A stretch of 34,875 nucleotides of DNA, from contig JASJEI010000101.1 in NCBI GenBank assembly GCA_030064795.1, positions 1 through 34,875 on the forward strand. Reading direction: 5' to 3'. The notes beneath the pieces were generated by a model. The model was not told where the DNA came from. It saw only the letters and a list, made by a program, of their open reading frames with translations, and did not search any database. The position numbers were made by a program, and so were the translations under genes. Every line of letters starts with the position of its first letter. The stretch's first letter is position 1. The DNA is from Pleurocapsa sp. MO_226.B13. GTDB taxonomy: Bacteria; Cyanobacteriota; Cyanobacteriia; Cyanobacteriales; Xenococcaceae. This document shows, piece after piece, positions 1 through 7,873 of the stretch.

Positions 1-283
1 TATCTATTAGTTAATTTTAGCACCTTTTGTAAAACAAAATTACTAGAAGTTTAAAGTACATATAGGCACTTATGGTTAGCTATGGACAGATATTAACTTA
101 CTGTTATCTAACCCTAATTTTTGCCTGTAGTTGGTTGTTGCTTCTCAATGAAGTCTGGCTAATAGCGATCGCTCCTAGCTTGAGTTTATTGTTCTCAGCA
201 GCGATCGCTACTTTTTATCGTGCTTAAGTTTTAAAATTTTTACTTAAAGTTTCTTTATAATTTCTCAATATAGTAATTTTTTC

Positions 284-344
284 GGAGTTAGGAGTTAGGA
301 GTTAGGAATTCGGAATTCGGAATTAGTTGTCCTTTTACCTTTTA
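284..344. repeat. Heptameric tandem repeats (STRR type)
   Basis: Six consecutive 7-base units occupy 284-325: three GGAGTTA, two GGAATTC and one GGAATTA. Two CCTTTTA units follow at 331-344. Short tandemly repeated heptamers are a known class of cyanobacterial intergenic repeat. The last unit contains the stop codon of the DUF885 gene, so the array touches the end of a coding region. The rest of 1-341 shows HIP1 sites (about 166 and 202) and no gene I can support. Confidence 0.8.
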
Positions 345-2141
345 CCTCTGTACCCCTGCTTGCCATGTCTCCTGCCTGAGATATGGAGACAATTGTTTGG
401 GCGTTAAAAATCCTTGGGATAAGACAAAATCATGAAACTTCTGAGGATTAAATTGTTTGCCGAGCATTTTTTCCGCTTGCGATCGCAGTTGTAAAAATTG
501 TTGATAGCCATAAAAATAAGCGGGTGCTTGACCTGGAAATCTAGTGATATAACGTTTGATTTCTTGTTCGGCAAAAAATTGAGAAAATCCAACATCTTGA
601 GTCAAAACCTTGAGAGCCTCAGCAGTTGTAATTCTTCCTAACTGGAGTTCGGGTTCTAAAAATGCACGAGCAGCACGAAGTAACTGAAACTGAAGCGACA
701 TAAATTGTCCTTCTAGGGGCATATAGGGCTGCATAATTTCCTCGGCATAGGTTGCCCAACCTTCGATGCTAGTAGCATTGGCTGCAAACTCAGTCCGCGC
801 CTCAGAGAGATTTTGGTTTTTTTCAATTGTAGAGAATTGCAGATCGTGTCCAGGTCTTCCTTCATGAACTGTTAGCGTCCAGGACATTGCAGGATTGGTA
901 AAATCATTGTATTGTTTTGCTTTTTGCGGATTTTGTAAGACTGGAATAACAAAGGTATTGGAATCAGGACGATAAAGAGGGACTGGAAAATTTTGATACT
1001 CTCGAACTGTAGCTAAACGAATCTTGAATTCACTCTTGGGTAGAGTTACTATCTGTTCCCGTCGGATAATCTTCTCTAAGTCTTTAGCGCGATTTTGATA
1101 GAGACGTAAAGTATCTTGAGCCGAAAGCCGTTCCTGTTTCAAGGCTTGAATTACATCTCGATAGTAAGGTTTCTTGAGTCCTTTTTTTTGGGCAATTTGA
1201 GGCGCGATCGCTTGCATTTGCTGTTGTACCTGAGTAAATGCGGTACGAGCTTGTTGGATCAATTCTTCGATTGATATTTCAATACCTTGCTTTTCTAATT
1301 CCAAGGCATATAGTTCCCTTGGCAGACGAAAATTATCCTCTACCCTAGTTAAAAGCTGGCGACGAATAAATTTTTCATAATCGAATAATTGCTTTTTTAA
1401 TTGTCCGTAGGCTTGTTGGTAGTTGGGGACTTGTTGCTGTCTCAAAAAAGTTTGAATTGCATAAATTTGGGAGGCACTGTTGTTTAAATCATTTTTGAGC
1501 CGTTCTTTACTTGGCAAGGCAATTTCAGTTTTTTGCAGTTGTACCTCAATAGCTTGTTCTAACAGAGAAGTTAGAGCAATTTTGCCTGGTTCGAGTCCAG
1601 CATATTGCTTGAGCTTGCTCAATATAGCTGCTTGCTGTTGGGAGGGCGATTTATACTCTTTAAGGGTAGATTTGAGACTGTCTAAAATTGCTTGGTTTAA
1701 ATTAATGTAGGGAACGCGGTATTTCTCTTCCAGAGCATAAGAACGTAACTCTTGCCGTCCTACTTTTAGCAAGATCTGTAAATCTAAACTAAGATCGGCA
1801 TTTTTAGCGCGATCGCGTTCTTTTTCCAGAGTTTTTACCGCTTGCAGTACGTTTTTGCTACGACATTGCTGAAAAGCTGGATCTAATATCAATAAATCGC
1901 TATTTTCAGATTTCTTTTGACAAGACTCAGCAGCGATCGCTTTTTCTAAAAGATCTGCATATTGATTACTGCGGGCGATCCAATCTGGAGATTTTGCTAC
2001 CAGGGAAGTAGGTGCGATCGCCAAACAGAAACAGCAGCTAGCAATGGCGATCGCGACAAATCTTCTCCCTCGAATCCTCCACCATTTCTGGCAAGCAAGA
2101 GCAGAGAGAGAAAAATTAATTCTAGTTTGTAAAAATACCAA
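342..2141 (-). CDS. DUF885 family protein, putative metallopeptidase-like, exported
   Basis: Encodes 599 residues. The N-terminus has a basic stretch followed by a hydrophobic segment (about residues 25-48, ending near SLVAKS) that looks like a signal peptide or anchor, so the protein probably acts outside the cytoplasm. The C-terminal half carries HEGRPGHD at 426-433. This corresponds to the HExxPGHH motif of DUF885 proteins, which resemble zinc peptidases, but the last His of the usual form is Asp here. A second conserved block, EGWATYAEE, follows. The middle of the protein is helical and Gln/Lys-rich. The gene stands alone, with the TetR gene 245 bases upstream on the same strand. The family is clear from the motif; catalytic activity and substrate are unknown. 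The first Met is the longest start, and a shorter start near the hydrophobic segment is possible. Confidence 0.82.
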   Translation of the reverse strand: MVFLQTRINFSLSALACQKWWRIRGRRFVAIAIASCCFCLAIAPTSLVAKSPDWIARSNQYADLLEKAIAAESCQKKSENSDLLILDPAFQQCRSKNVLQAVKTLEKERDRAKNADLSLDLQILLKVGRQELRSYALEEKYRVPYINLNQAILDSLKSTLKEYKSPSQQQAAILSKLKQYAGLEPGKIALTSLLEQAIEVQLQKTEIALPSKERLKNDLNNSASQIYAIQTFLRQQQVPNYQQAYGQLKKQLFDYEKFIRRQLLTRVEDNFRLPRELYALELEKQGIEISIEELIQQARTAFTQVQQQMQAIAPQIAQKKGLKKPYYRDVIQALKQERLSAQDTLRLYQNRAKDLEKIIRREQIVTLPKSEFKIRLATVREYQNFPVPLYRPDSNTFVIPVLQNPQKAKQYNDFTNPAMSWTLTVHEGRPGHDLQFSTIEKNQNLSEARTEFAANATSIEGWATYAEEIMQPYMPLEGQFMSLQFQLLRAARAFLEPELQLGRITTAEALKVLTQDVGFSQFFAEQEIKRYITRFPGQAPAYFYGYQQFLQLRSQAEKMLGKQFNPQKFHDFVLSQGFLTPKQLSPYLRQETWQAGVQR

Positions 2142-2199
2142 AACTATTTTTTTATTATTTTCCCTCTACCCTAACCTTTTTAGGTGTGTGTTGTTAGTT

Positions 2200-2220
2200 G
2201 GCGGAAATAGAAGGTTCGTG
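2200..2220 (+). repeat. 21-bp dispersed repeat, copy 1
   Basis: The bases at 2200-2220 (beginning GGCGGAAATAG and ending GGTTCGTG) recur exactly, inverted, at 3931-3951. Both copies are intergenic. Read in one frame, each copy encodes GGNRRFV, but no real gene surrounds either. Confidence 0.8.
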
Positions 2221-2386
2221 TCACCAGACGCAATAAGATTAAATTTCACATTTTTCACGCCATTTTTGGGGCTGACTCATAAGAAATACAAATCATTAAC
2301 TTTGCCTAGTTCGTTTCCTTTTAGGCAAAGTATAATGTCACCTCAAAGATTTGAGAACTTTTGGATAGATTAATCAGTTTTTTGCT

Positions 2387-2956
2387 CTAATCAAGCGCAC
2401 TATTGATTAAAGTTGATAATGCCTGTTGAGCGTAATTAGCACCTCCAGAAACACCCTCTATAGTAGCCATCAAGCTCGCCCCTCCAATTAAAAGCAAATA
2501 TTGCTGAGAAAATGATTCCGAATCCTCTACTCCAGCTTGTTCTGCCAATTGCTTAATCTGCATCCGAATTGATTCCCTAACTCCTATTGAAACCTCATGT
2601 GCAGGATGAGAAGCGTCGGCTATTTCCAGTACGGCATTAATAAAAGGACACCCTCGAAAATCTGGACTGGCATACCACTCTCGCAGTACGTCAAATGTAG
2701 CTAGCAATCTTTCTTTAGCAGTGTTACCGCGATCTCGTACTGCTGTTTCAAACCAACGTAACCATTCTGTAGCTCGGTGTTTCATTACTGCTTCAATTAG
2801 TTCATCTTTAGAAGCAAATTGCCGATACAGAGTTCTTTTGGCTACCCCGCTAGTAGCAATAATCTCGTTGATCCCTACATTTTGAATCCCTTTTTGATAA
2901 AAGAGCCGAGAAGCTGTTTCTAGAATTTGTTGGCGAGAATTATGAGAAGATTTCAT
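2387..2956 (-). CDS. TetR/AcrR family transcriptional regulator
   Basis: About 189 residues from the Met at 2956. The frame could extend to 2986, but that would place operator half-sites inside the gene, so I prefer MKSSHNSRQQIL. The N-terminal 50 residues form a typical TetR helix-turn-helix: RQQILETASRLF, then GINEIIATSGVAKRTLYRQFASKDEL. The rest is a ligand-binding helical domain containing RGCPFINA, as in many regulators of this subgroup. It is divergent from an AhpD-like gene, and two copies of the palindrome AGACAA-NN-TTGTCT lie between them. It is therefore probably an autorepressor that also represses the neighbour. The inducer cannot be read from sequence; an electrophile or oxidant would suit the neighbour but is inference. 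Confidence 0.9.
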   Translation of the reverse strand: MKSSHNSRQQILETASRLFYQKGIQNVGINEIIATSGVAKRTLYRQFASKDELIEAVMKHRATEWLRWFETAVRDRGNTAKERLLATFDVLREWYASPDFRGCPFINAVLEIADASHPAHEVSIGVRESIRMQIKQLAEQAGVEDSESFSQQYLLLIGGASLMATIEGVSGGANYAQQALSTLINSALD

Positions 2957-2968
2957 GACAATTTTAAG

Positions 2969-2997
2969 TAGACAAAGTTGTCTCATATGGCTATACT
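2969..2997 (+). promoter_or_regulatory. Sigma70-type promoter for the AhpD-like gene, with operator 1
   Basis: TAGACA at 2969-2974 and TATACT at 2992-2997 are separated by 17 bases, a good -35/-10 match. An imperfect palindrome AGACAA-AG-TTGTCT (2970-2983) overlaps the -35 box. It shares half-sites with the longer palindrome 44 bases downstream, centre to centre, as expected for paired TetR operators. Confidence 0.6.
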
Positions 2998-3007
2998 ATC
3001 AGCTAAA

Positions 3008-3033
3008 TTAAGGAGACAAGCTTGTCTCCTTAA
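3008..3033. promoter_or_regulatory. 26-bp perfect palindrome, probable TetR operator 2
   Basis: A perfect inverted repeat is centred between 3020 and 3021, with core GGAGACAAGCTTGTCTCC. It lies just downstream of the predicted start of transcription toward the AhpD-like gene. It also overlaps a possible -35 (TTGTCT on the minus strand) for the regulator. One dimeric repressor could shut both directions. TetR operators of this size and symmetry are common; direct binding is inferred. Confidence 0.75.
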
Positions 3034-3056
3034 GGCTCAAATTAGAAATTAGATCG

Positions 3057-3602
3057 ATGCAATTTAACATTCATACTTTGGAAACAGCACCAGTAGACTC
3101 GAGATCGGCTTTGGTTCACGCCCAAGAAACTTTTGGCTTTATTCCGAATTTAGAAGGGATTTCTGCTGAAGCTCCAGCCTTATTAAAAGGTTCAATGGCG
3201 TTGTGGGATTTATTTGAGACTACAAGTTTTACGAAGATCGAACAGCAAATAATTTATCTAACGGTAAACTATGAAAACTCTTGCGATTACTGTATGGCAG
3301 CCCATTCAGGATTAGCTAAAGCGATTGGAATGTCTCAAGAAAACATTAAAGCTTTAAGAAATGGAACACCCATAGCAGATGCTAAATTACAAGCATTACG
3401 TCACTTTACCCAACAAATGGTAAAAGCTCGCGGTTGGGTAGAAGACAGTGAAATAGAAGCATTTTTGACAGCAGGATATAGTAAACAACAGGTACTAGAG
3501 GTCATTTTAGGCATTGCAATCAAAGTCATGCACAATTACACCAATCACATTGCTAAAACTCCTTTAGACAAACAATTTAAACCCAATATTTGGTTTAAAT
3601 AA
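3057..3602 (+). CDS. AhpD-like / carboxymuconolactone decarboxylase family protein
   Basis: 181 residues. The central motif E73-x2-C76-x2-C79-x3-H83 (CDYCMAAH) is the thiol redox centre of AhpD-like alkylhydroperoxidases, which reduce peroxides through a Cys pair. The N-terminal segment with FGFIPNLEG and the helices after the motif fit the peroxidase-related subgroup. Length is normal. It lies immediately downstream of the palindromic operator shared with a divergent TetR gene, a common pairing for stress-inducible AhpD-like genes. I see no strong Shine-Dalgarno sequence. Peroxidase activity is inferred from the intact CxxC-His motif; the physiological substrate is unknown. Confidence 0.88.
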   Translation: MQFNIHTLETAPVDSRSALVHAQETFGFIPNLEGISAEAPALLKGSMALWDLFETTSFTKIEQQIIYLTVNYENSCDYCMAAHSGLAKAIGMSQENIKALRNGTPIADAKLQALRHFTQQMVKARGWVEDSEIEAFLTAGYSKQQVLEVILGIAIKVMHNYTNHIAKTPLDKQFKPNIWFK

Positions 3603-3666
3603 AGCTCATTCGCTCATTTATTAGGAAAAAAAGCCAATTTATTACATAAGTTTGCAAAATTCAGAT

Positions 3667-3940
3667 ACTAAGCTATCAATGGTTGCGATAACTTTGATAT
3701 CCTTTTCTTAATATCCAGCTTAAACAACCCATAAGGATTGACATGACCAAATATCAAAGGGGTAATTGCCTGTAAATTCCTCGCCGTCAGCTTTTTCTCC
3801 CAGTGTTTCTGTGCCAAAACGCGAGGACACAGATTTCATAGTTGATGCGGTTGATTCGCTCATTGCCATCACTATCTGTTTCCATGAGGATTTCTTTAGC
3901 ACCAGCTTTTAGCACTCCATCGATGGGTAACACGAACCTT
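3667..3940 (-). pseudogene. Tn3-family transposase relic (frameshifted, internally deleted)
   Basis: Two pieces of transposase-like sequence lie in different minus-strand frames. The first (about 3930 down to 3815) reads ERINRINYEICVLA, recognisable from the middle of Tn3-type TnpA proteins. The second (about 3815 down to 3667, stop at 3667-3669) reads LTARNLQAITPLIFGHVNPYG then FKLD, resembling the TnpA C-terminal end. The joined pieces lack hundreds of residues, including the DDE catalytic core, so this is a dead remnant. Assignment rests on memory of the family motifs; a protein search of both frames would settle it. The 21-bp repeat at 3931-3951 abuts its upstream end. Confidence 0.6.
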
Positions 3941-3951
3941 CTATTTCCGCC
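3931..3951 (-). repeat. 21-bp dispersed repeat, copy 2
   Basis: Exact inverted copy of 2200-2220. It sits at the upstream edge of the Tn3 transposase relic. Confidence 0.8.
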
Positions 3952-3984
3952 TAGTTCTGGGTTCGTAGAGACTGAGCATGGGAT

Positions 3985-4032
3985 GCGGTTGCGAAGCCCG
4001 CGCATGACTCCCAAGGTCGCAGTCCGAAGGAC
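3985..4032 (-). repeat. 48-bp dispersed repeat, copy 1
   Basis: Matches 12329-12376 in inverted orientation at 47 of 48 positions. It contains the small inverted repeat AGTCC-TTC-GGACT. The flanks of the two copies differ, so the unit appears to be a mobile or spreading small element. A G+C-rich stretch with a 12-bp HIP1-type palindrome (GCGCGATCGCGC near 4094-4105) follows before the pentapeptide gene. Confidence 0.85.
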
Positions 4033-4123
4033 GAGAGCGAGTCCTTTAGGGCTACGTCTCTACAGTCTTGCTCCTTTTGCCTCCTCTCTCCCGCGCGATC
4101 GCGCCTCAAATTCAATCCCTCAC

Positions 4124-4957
4124 CTAAGCTCGAATGTCTAAACTATCTTTAGTATTGCAACGGGTATAGGCATTCCAGGTAGTCAAGTCTGGCGCGGGAA
4201 AACTTAAAATCGCCGATCGCGCTTGTTCGCTCAAACCGACAACCAGACTAAAATCTGCTCCAGCAATATTCTGAATATTTTCTAAAATTGCTCCTGTAAG
4301 ATCGGCAGCCCGAAAATCGACCCCTTTTAGTTCCGTATTACCCAAACGAGCGTTACGCAAACTAGCACCAGTCAGGATCGCTTTCTGAAGATTTGCCCCA
4401 CTAAAAGAAACGTCATCTAAAATTGCTCCAGTAAAATCTGCGCCACTAAGATAAGCACCAATCATTTTCGCGCCTGTCAGATCGACTCCCCGCAAATTAG
4501 CGGTGTTCAGATAAGCACCGTTGAGATTGGCCCTGGGCCCAACTGCACCAGAACTTTTGTAGTTAAACCCTTCAGGAAACTTAGTTTCTCGGTCGTAAAT
4601 AGTGACCTGAAACTGAGTATCTTGGAGATTTGCCTCAGTTAAATTTGCTCGACGCAGATCCCCACGACTAAGATAAGCTCCAGTCAGATTTGCTCCCCTG
4701 AGATTCGCTCCAGTCAGATTTGCCCCCCTGAGATCGGCATGGCTTAGGTTGGCTTCACTTAGATTTGCCCCCATCAAATCCGCATTGGTTAGAACACTAT
4801 GGGAAAAATTAATTTGCTCTAGGTTAGCTTGGTTAAGAGCGATCGCATATAGATCTTGGTTGCTGTAGTCAGCATTAGCTAAGCTTTCTCCCGCCTCAAG
4901 TTTTTTCCTAATTGCGACTGCAAGGGGAGATTTGCTACTAGAAGTTGTAGTTGGCAT
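4124..4957 (-). CDS. Pentapeptide-repeat protein
   Basis: 277 residues dominated by A(D/N)LxG-type pentapeptides that fold as a right-handed quadrilateral beta-helix. A first block (about residues 45-115) and a second (about 148-240) are separated by a linker containing TIYDRETKFPEGFNYKSSGA, a recurrent spacer in cyanobacterial members. There is no signal peptide, so it is probably cytoplasmic. A short non-repeat tail contains TTWNAYTRC. Cyanobacteria carry many paralogues and the function of most, including this one, is unknown. It appears to be a single gene with no clear Shine-Dalgarno sequence. Confidence 0.9.
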   Translation of the reverse strand: MPTTTSSSKSPLAVAIRKKLEAGESLANADYSNQDLYAIALNQANLEQINFSHSVLTNADLMGANLSEANLSHADLRGANLTGANLRGANLTGAYLSRGDLRRANLTEANLQDTQFQVTIYDRETKFPEGFNYKSSGAVGPRANLNGAYLNTANLRGVDLTGAKMIGAYLSGADFTGAILDDVSFSGANLQKAILTGASLRNARLGNTELKGVDFRAADLTGAILENIQNIAGADFSLVVGLSEQARSAILSFPAPDLTTWNAYTRCNTKDSLDIRA

Positions 4958-5030
4958 AGTTTAAACAACAGACAGTGGATAATGGACAATTGCTTCTATT
5001 AGCTGACAGAGGTTAACTTTAAGAAGCAAG

Positions 5031-5056
5031 AAAAAAGGGTCAAACCGAGTTAACCC
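5031..5056 (-). terminator. Rho-independent terminator after the DUF1499 gene
   Basis: On the minus strand GGGTTAA pairs with TTGACCC (one G-U pair) around a 6-base loop, followed by six T residues. It lies about 40 bases past the DUF1499 stop codon. Confidence 0.75.
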
Positions 5057-5095
5057 ATCTAGTCCTGAAAACTTATTGTCTGAGATTTAGCGTGT

Positions 5096-5473
5096 TTATT
5101 TGAGTTTGCTTCTAATTTCTTCAACTCGTTTGCGATTCACTCCTAAGTCAGATTTACCCAGACGTGAGGCAGAGCGGACATGAATCACGTTAGCTTCGGG
5201 ATCTCGATAAAATTCGACATCATCAACATAGCCCATTAATTTGCTTTTAAATTCTGCATAGAGATAATTATCTGTCTCTTCCACAATCGTAGTTCGCTCC
5301 ATCCCTTCTACTACTCCTTTGATTTCGGCAATAGAGACTCCAGGTAAGGGTTCTATTTTCGACTGAGCATCATCGCTTTGACTGTTTACGCAGTTAGGAG
5401 TTCCAGGACAAGCAGTTAGCTTGCCATCTTTTACCCCCAAATTGTCTGGTCTTTTCCCTGCAAAGTTAAACAT
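5096..5473 (-). CDS. DUF1499 family protein
   Basis: 125 residues. The N-terminal motif CPGTPNCVNSQ is the signature of DUF1499. The C-terminal half contains YLYAEFKSKLMGYVDDVEFY and the ending VRSASRLGKSDLGVNRKRVE, both typical of the family. The N-terminus lacks a strong signal peptide. A terminator hairpin follows. Function is unknown; plant and cyanobacterial homologues are often annotated only as thylakoid- or membrane-associated proteins. Family membership is secure. Confidence 0.88.
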   Translation of the reverse strand: MFNFAGKRPDNLGVKDGKLTACPGTPNCVNSQSDDAQSKIEPLPGVSIAEIKGVVEGMERTTIVEETDNYLYAEFKSKLMGYVDDVEFYRDPEANVIHVRSASRLGKSDLGVNRKRVEEIRSKLK

Positions 5474-5564
5474 TTTTTTTAAATCTCTTGTTAAAACTCG
5501 GTTTTGTCTAGACAGAATTATCTCACAGTAATTCCCGTATTAAATCAAATCCGTCCGAGGGTAG

Positions 5565-5585
5565 CCAATGACCAGTGACTAATGA
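5565..5585. repeat. Heptameric repeat CCARTGA
   Basis: Three degenerate heptamers in tandem: CCAATGA, CCAGTGA, CTAATGA. The same unit recurs at 6093-6113 on the other side of the GDSL relic. Confidence 0.6.
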
Positions 5586-5693
5586 CTGGATTCTATTTAC
5601 TCAGAATTTGACCCAAACCTGAAGTTAAAACTGACAATCAGGCGATCGAGTTTGAATTAATTCAAGAAGATAATTCGTTTCAACACTGCGACA

Positions 5694-6017
5694 CTAAACA
5701 AAATCACTTTCAGCCAAAGTAGTGGTATCGACTCCCGATAAAAAGTCTTTTTCGACTGTACCGACAATATCGTTGAAAGTGGGTTGGGATATTTCTCCAT
5801 TTATAGTCTGCGAAATAGTATCTGCAAACAGAGCGTGTGCTTCTGTAGTCGGGTGAAAAATATCCCAGAAGAAAAATCCTGTTGTTTCATTAGGGTCTAA
5901 TCCTGAGAACAATAAAGGATCGGTTACATTGCTTAAACCGAATTGCTCTGAATTGGCTGCAATAGTTTCATTAGCCGTAAATAAATCGACTTCAACAATT
6001 AAAGAATCTCGATCTAA
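5694..6017 (-). pseudogene. Truncated GDSL/SGNH esterase, C-terminal remnant
   Basis: About 107 codons remain open on the minus strand, with an in-frame stop (TAG) at 6018-6020 just upstream and no sensible start. The sequence contains WDIFHPTTEAH, the DxxH block that holds the catalytic Asp and His of GDSL/SGNH esterases. The block with the catalytic Ser, near the N-terminus, is missing. The remnant ends upstream at a 20-bp imperfect inverted repeat and is flanked by heptamer repeats, so an insertion or deletion probably removed the front of the gene. Not expected to be functional. Confidence 0.75.
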
Positions 6018-6057
6018 CTATCGCTACTCAAACAACTATAGTTAGATTAAGATTCTT
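6002..6057. repeat. Imperfect inverted repeat next to the GDSL relic
   Basis: Arms 6002-6021 and 6038-6057 match at 18 of 20 positions (AAGAATCT, two mismatches, then ATCTAACTAT) around a 16-base spacer. It lies exactly where the esterase homology stops. It could be a small mobile-element remnant or a hairpin; there is no U-run. Confidence 0.6.
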
Positions 6058-6092
6058 GTCTGAATTACGAATCGGGCATTGGTGACAAGTTA

Positions 6093-6113
6093 AGAATGAC
6101 CAATGACCAATGA
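6093..6113. repeat. Heptameric repeat CCAATGA
   Basis: Two exact CCAATGA units preceded by AGAATGA. Same family as 5565-5585. Confidence 0.65.
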
Positions 6114-6157
6114 CAACCTCAGCCAGTTAATTTTCGACAACTAACAAATAACCCAGT

Positions 6158-7399
6158 TTATCCAGCATTAGCCAGAACACTCTGTTTAGTCAGCAATTTC
6201 AATGCTTCTTGGTATTGTCGATCTGCTTCGGTGGCGATTTGAGCATAGGTAATAGGCTGTTGTGAGATTACATCGTCGGGCATAATTCCCAGTTTGTTAA
6301 TATCTGTATGGTTGGGAGTTTCGTATTTAGCGACAGTGACTGCTAATCCCGAACCATCAGGTAATTCAAATAAAGACTGAATCAATCCTTTGCCAAAAGT
6401 TTTTTCTCCTACTAACAAAGCTCGCTGATTATCTTGTAACGCTCCTGCCAAGATTTCGCTGGCACTAGCCGTTCCCTGATTTACTAAAACAACCAAAGGA
6501 TCTGCGGTCAAGATTTCGCTAGTGGAATCAAAACTGCCTAAAGCTCCTTGGCGATTTACCGTGTAGACGATTGTGCCATCACTCAGCCACATCCGCGCAA
6601 TCTCTACTCCAGCCTGTAATAGTCCTCCTGGATTGTTGCGTAAATCCAGAATGTAGGCTTCTGCGCCCTTACTTTCTAAATTAGCAACTCCATGAGCAAT
6701 TTCTTTTGCCGCGTTGGCACTAAACTGATTGAGACGGACGTAACCGATTTTTTGCCCAGTACTAGTATCTAAGGCAGTATAAACGGGATTTAAAGAAATG
6801 CGATCGCGGACTATCTCCAAAGTACGAGGTTCGGCATTCTTATCTTGACCAGACTGTACCCTGAGAGAAACTTTGGTGCCTATTGTGCCACGCATCCTGG
6901 CTGCTGCTTGATCCAGAGTCAGGGTTCTGGTGTCTACGCCATCGATTTCTAAAATGCTATCCTTGGGTTCAATTCCTGCTGCTTCTGCGGGCGAACCAGC
7001 CAGAGGCGAGATCACTTCAATTAGTTTGGTTTCTGGGTTGAGGTTGATTTGTAACCCTACCCCCGAAAGTTCTCCAGAAGTATTGACCTGCAAACTATGA
7101 TATTGTTCTGGTCTGAGTAGTCTGGTAAAAGGATCGTCTAAACTCGCCAACATCTCCTCAATTGCCGTGTAAGTCTCTTCGCGATCGCGTAAAGGTTTCT
7201 TGACATACTTTTCTCTCATCCTCCACCAATTCTGATGGTTGAAGGTTTCATCTATATAAGACTGGTTGACAATCCGCCAAGATTGCAAGATCAACTTTTG
7301 CTCTTCTGTAAAGGCTTGAGCTTCGGGAACATAACAGCAAAAAGAAAAGATAGACCAGAGAAAAACCGACAAGGCGAGAGAAAAAACTTTTTTGACCAT
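6158..7399 (-). CDS. ctpA: Carboxyl-terminal processing protease (S41 family)
   Basis: 413 residues. The N-terminal signal peptide ends near PEAQA (residues 25-29), so the enzyme acts in the lumen or periplasm. A PDZ domain follows (about 105-185, with GVGLQI and GSPAEAAGI). The S41 catalytic domain contains LDLRNNPGGLL, then Ser312 in GTASASE and Lys337 in TFGKG. The 25-residue Ser-Lys spacing equals that of the known Ser/Lys dyad. Cyanobacterial CtpA trims the C-terminal extension of photosystem II D1, but CtpB and CtpC paralogues exist, so the exact letter is a guess. It is divergent from petB, across a 474-base region. Length is normal for the family. Confidence 0.9.
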   Translation of the reverse strand: MVKKVFSLALSVFLWSIFSFCCYVPEAQAFTEEQKLILQSWRIVNQSYIDETFNHQNWWRMREKYVKKPLRDREETYTAIEEMLASLDDPFTRLLRPEQYHSLQVNTSGELSGVGLQINLNPETKLIEVISPLAGSPAEAAGIEPKDSILEIDGVDTRTLTLDQAAARMRGTIGTKVSLRVQSGQDKNAEPRTLEIVRDRISLNPVYTALDTSTGQKIGYVRLNQFSANAAKEIAHGVANLESKGAEAYILDLRNNPGGLLQAGVEIARMWLSDGTIVYTVNRQGALGSFDSTSEILTADPLVVLVNQGTASASEILAGALQDNQRALLVGEKTFGKGLIQSLFELPDGSGLAVTVAKYETPNHTDINKLGIMPDDVISQQPITYAQIATEADRQYQEALKLLTKQSVLANAG

Positions 7400-7532
7400 G
7401 AGAAAGAAATATTGATTGAGTCAGTAGCTTCGATTATTTTATTTTAGTGATTCTTAAATAGTTGTTACGCCAAAACAGTTAGCATTTTTTCGGTTTATTA
7501 ACTAGCAGCTGCTAATTTTATCCAGTCAAACT

Positions 7533-7610
7533 GGTTAACCCGAGATAAATATGGCGTATAATACGACATTAAATAAAGACATCATAGCGTAAAGCTATGT
7601 TACATTTTTT
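7533..7610 (+). promoter_or_regulatory. Putative petB promoter and leader hairpin
   Basis: TATAAT at 7557-7562 is a perfect -10 box. GGTTAA at 7533-7538, 18 bases upstream, is a poor -35. Just downstream, CATAGC (7583-7588) pairs perfectly with GCTATG (7594-7599), followed by a T-rich tract to 7610 that looks like a weak terminator or attenuator. About 260 bases of leader remain before petB, in which I see no other clear signal. Confidence 0.45.
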
Positions 7611-7873
7611 ATAGAGGTTCAAGCGATTATTTTGTTAATGCTCAACCTTTAACGGACTTAAACAGTAAATATACATTGCTTAGTGTTGTCTGAGTTCATT
7701 GCACAAGTAAGCTTTGAAAAAAAGCAGCACTTTCTACCCAAAGCTTTGACACCGATCTTTAGCTGTTCAAAAATTGAGGCAAAAAGCCCTAGCCTTTGAA
7801 GACAGCAAGATTAGGAGCAAGTTTTCGGTAAAATCATCCATAACTATTTTTTGTTAGCTAATCTATAGGCTTC

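Noticed and set aside
2044..2373. 109-codon plus-strand frame
   Set aside because: Overlaps the start of the DUF885 gene on the other strand and runs through the 21-bp repeat; no protein features.
3787..4014. 75-codon minus-strand frame
   Set aside because: Part repeat sequence and part transposase relic; treated as a pseudogene, not a gene.
7746..7774. TTGACA upstream of petB as a second promoter
   Set aside because: No acceptable -10 box at 16-18 bases.
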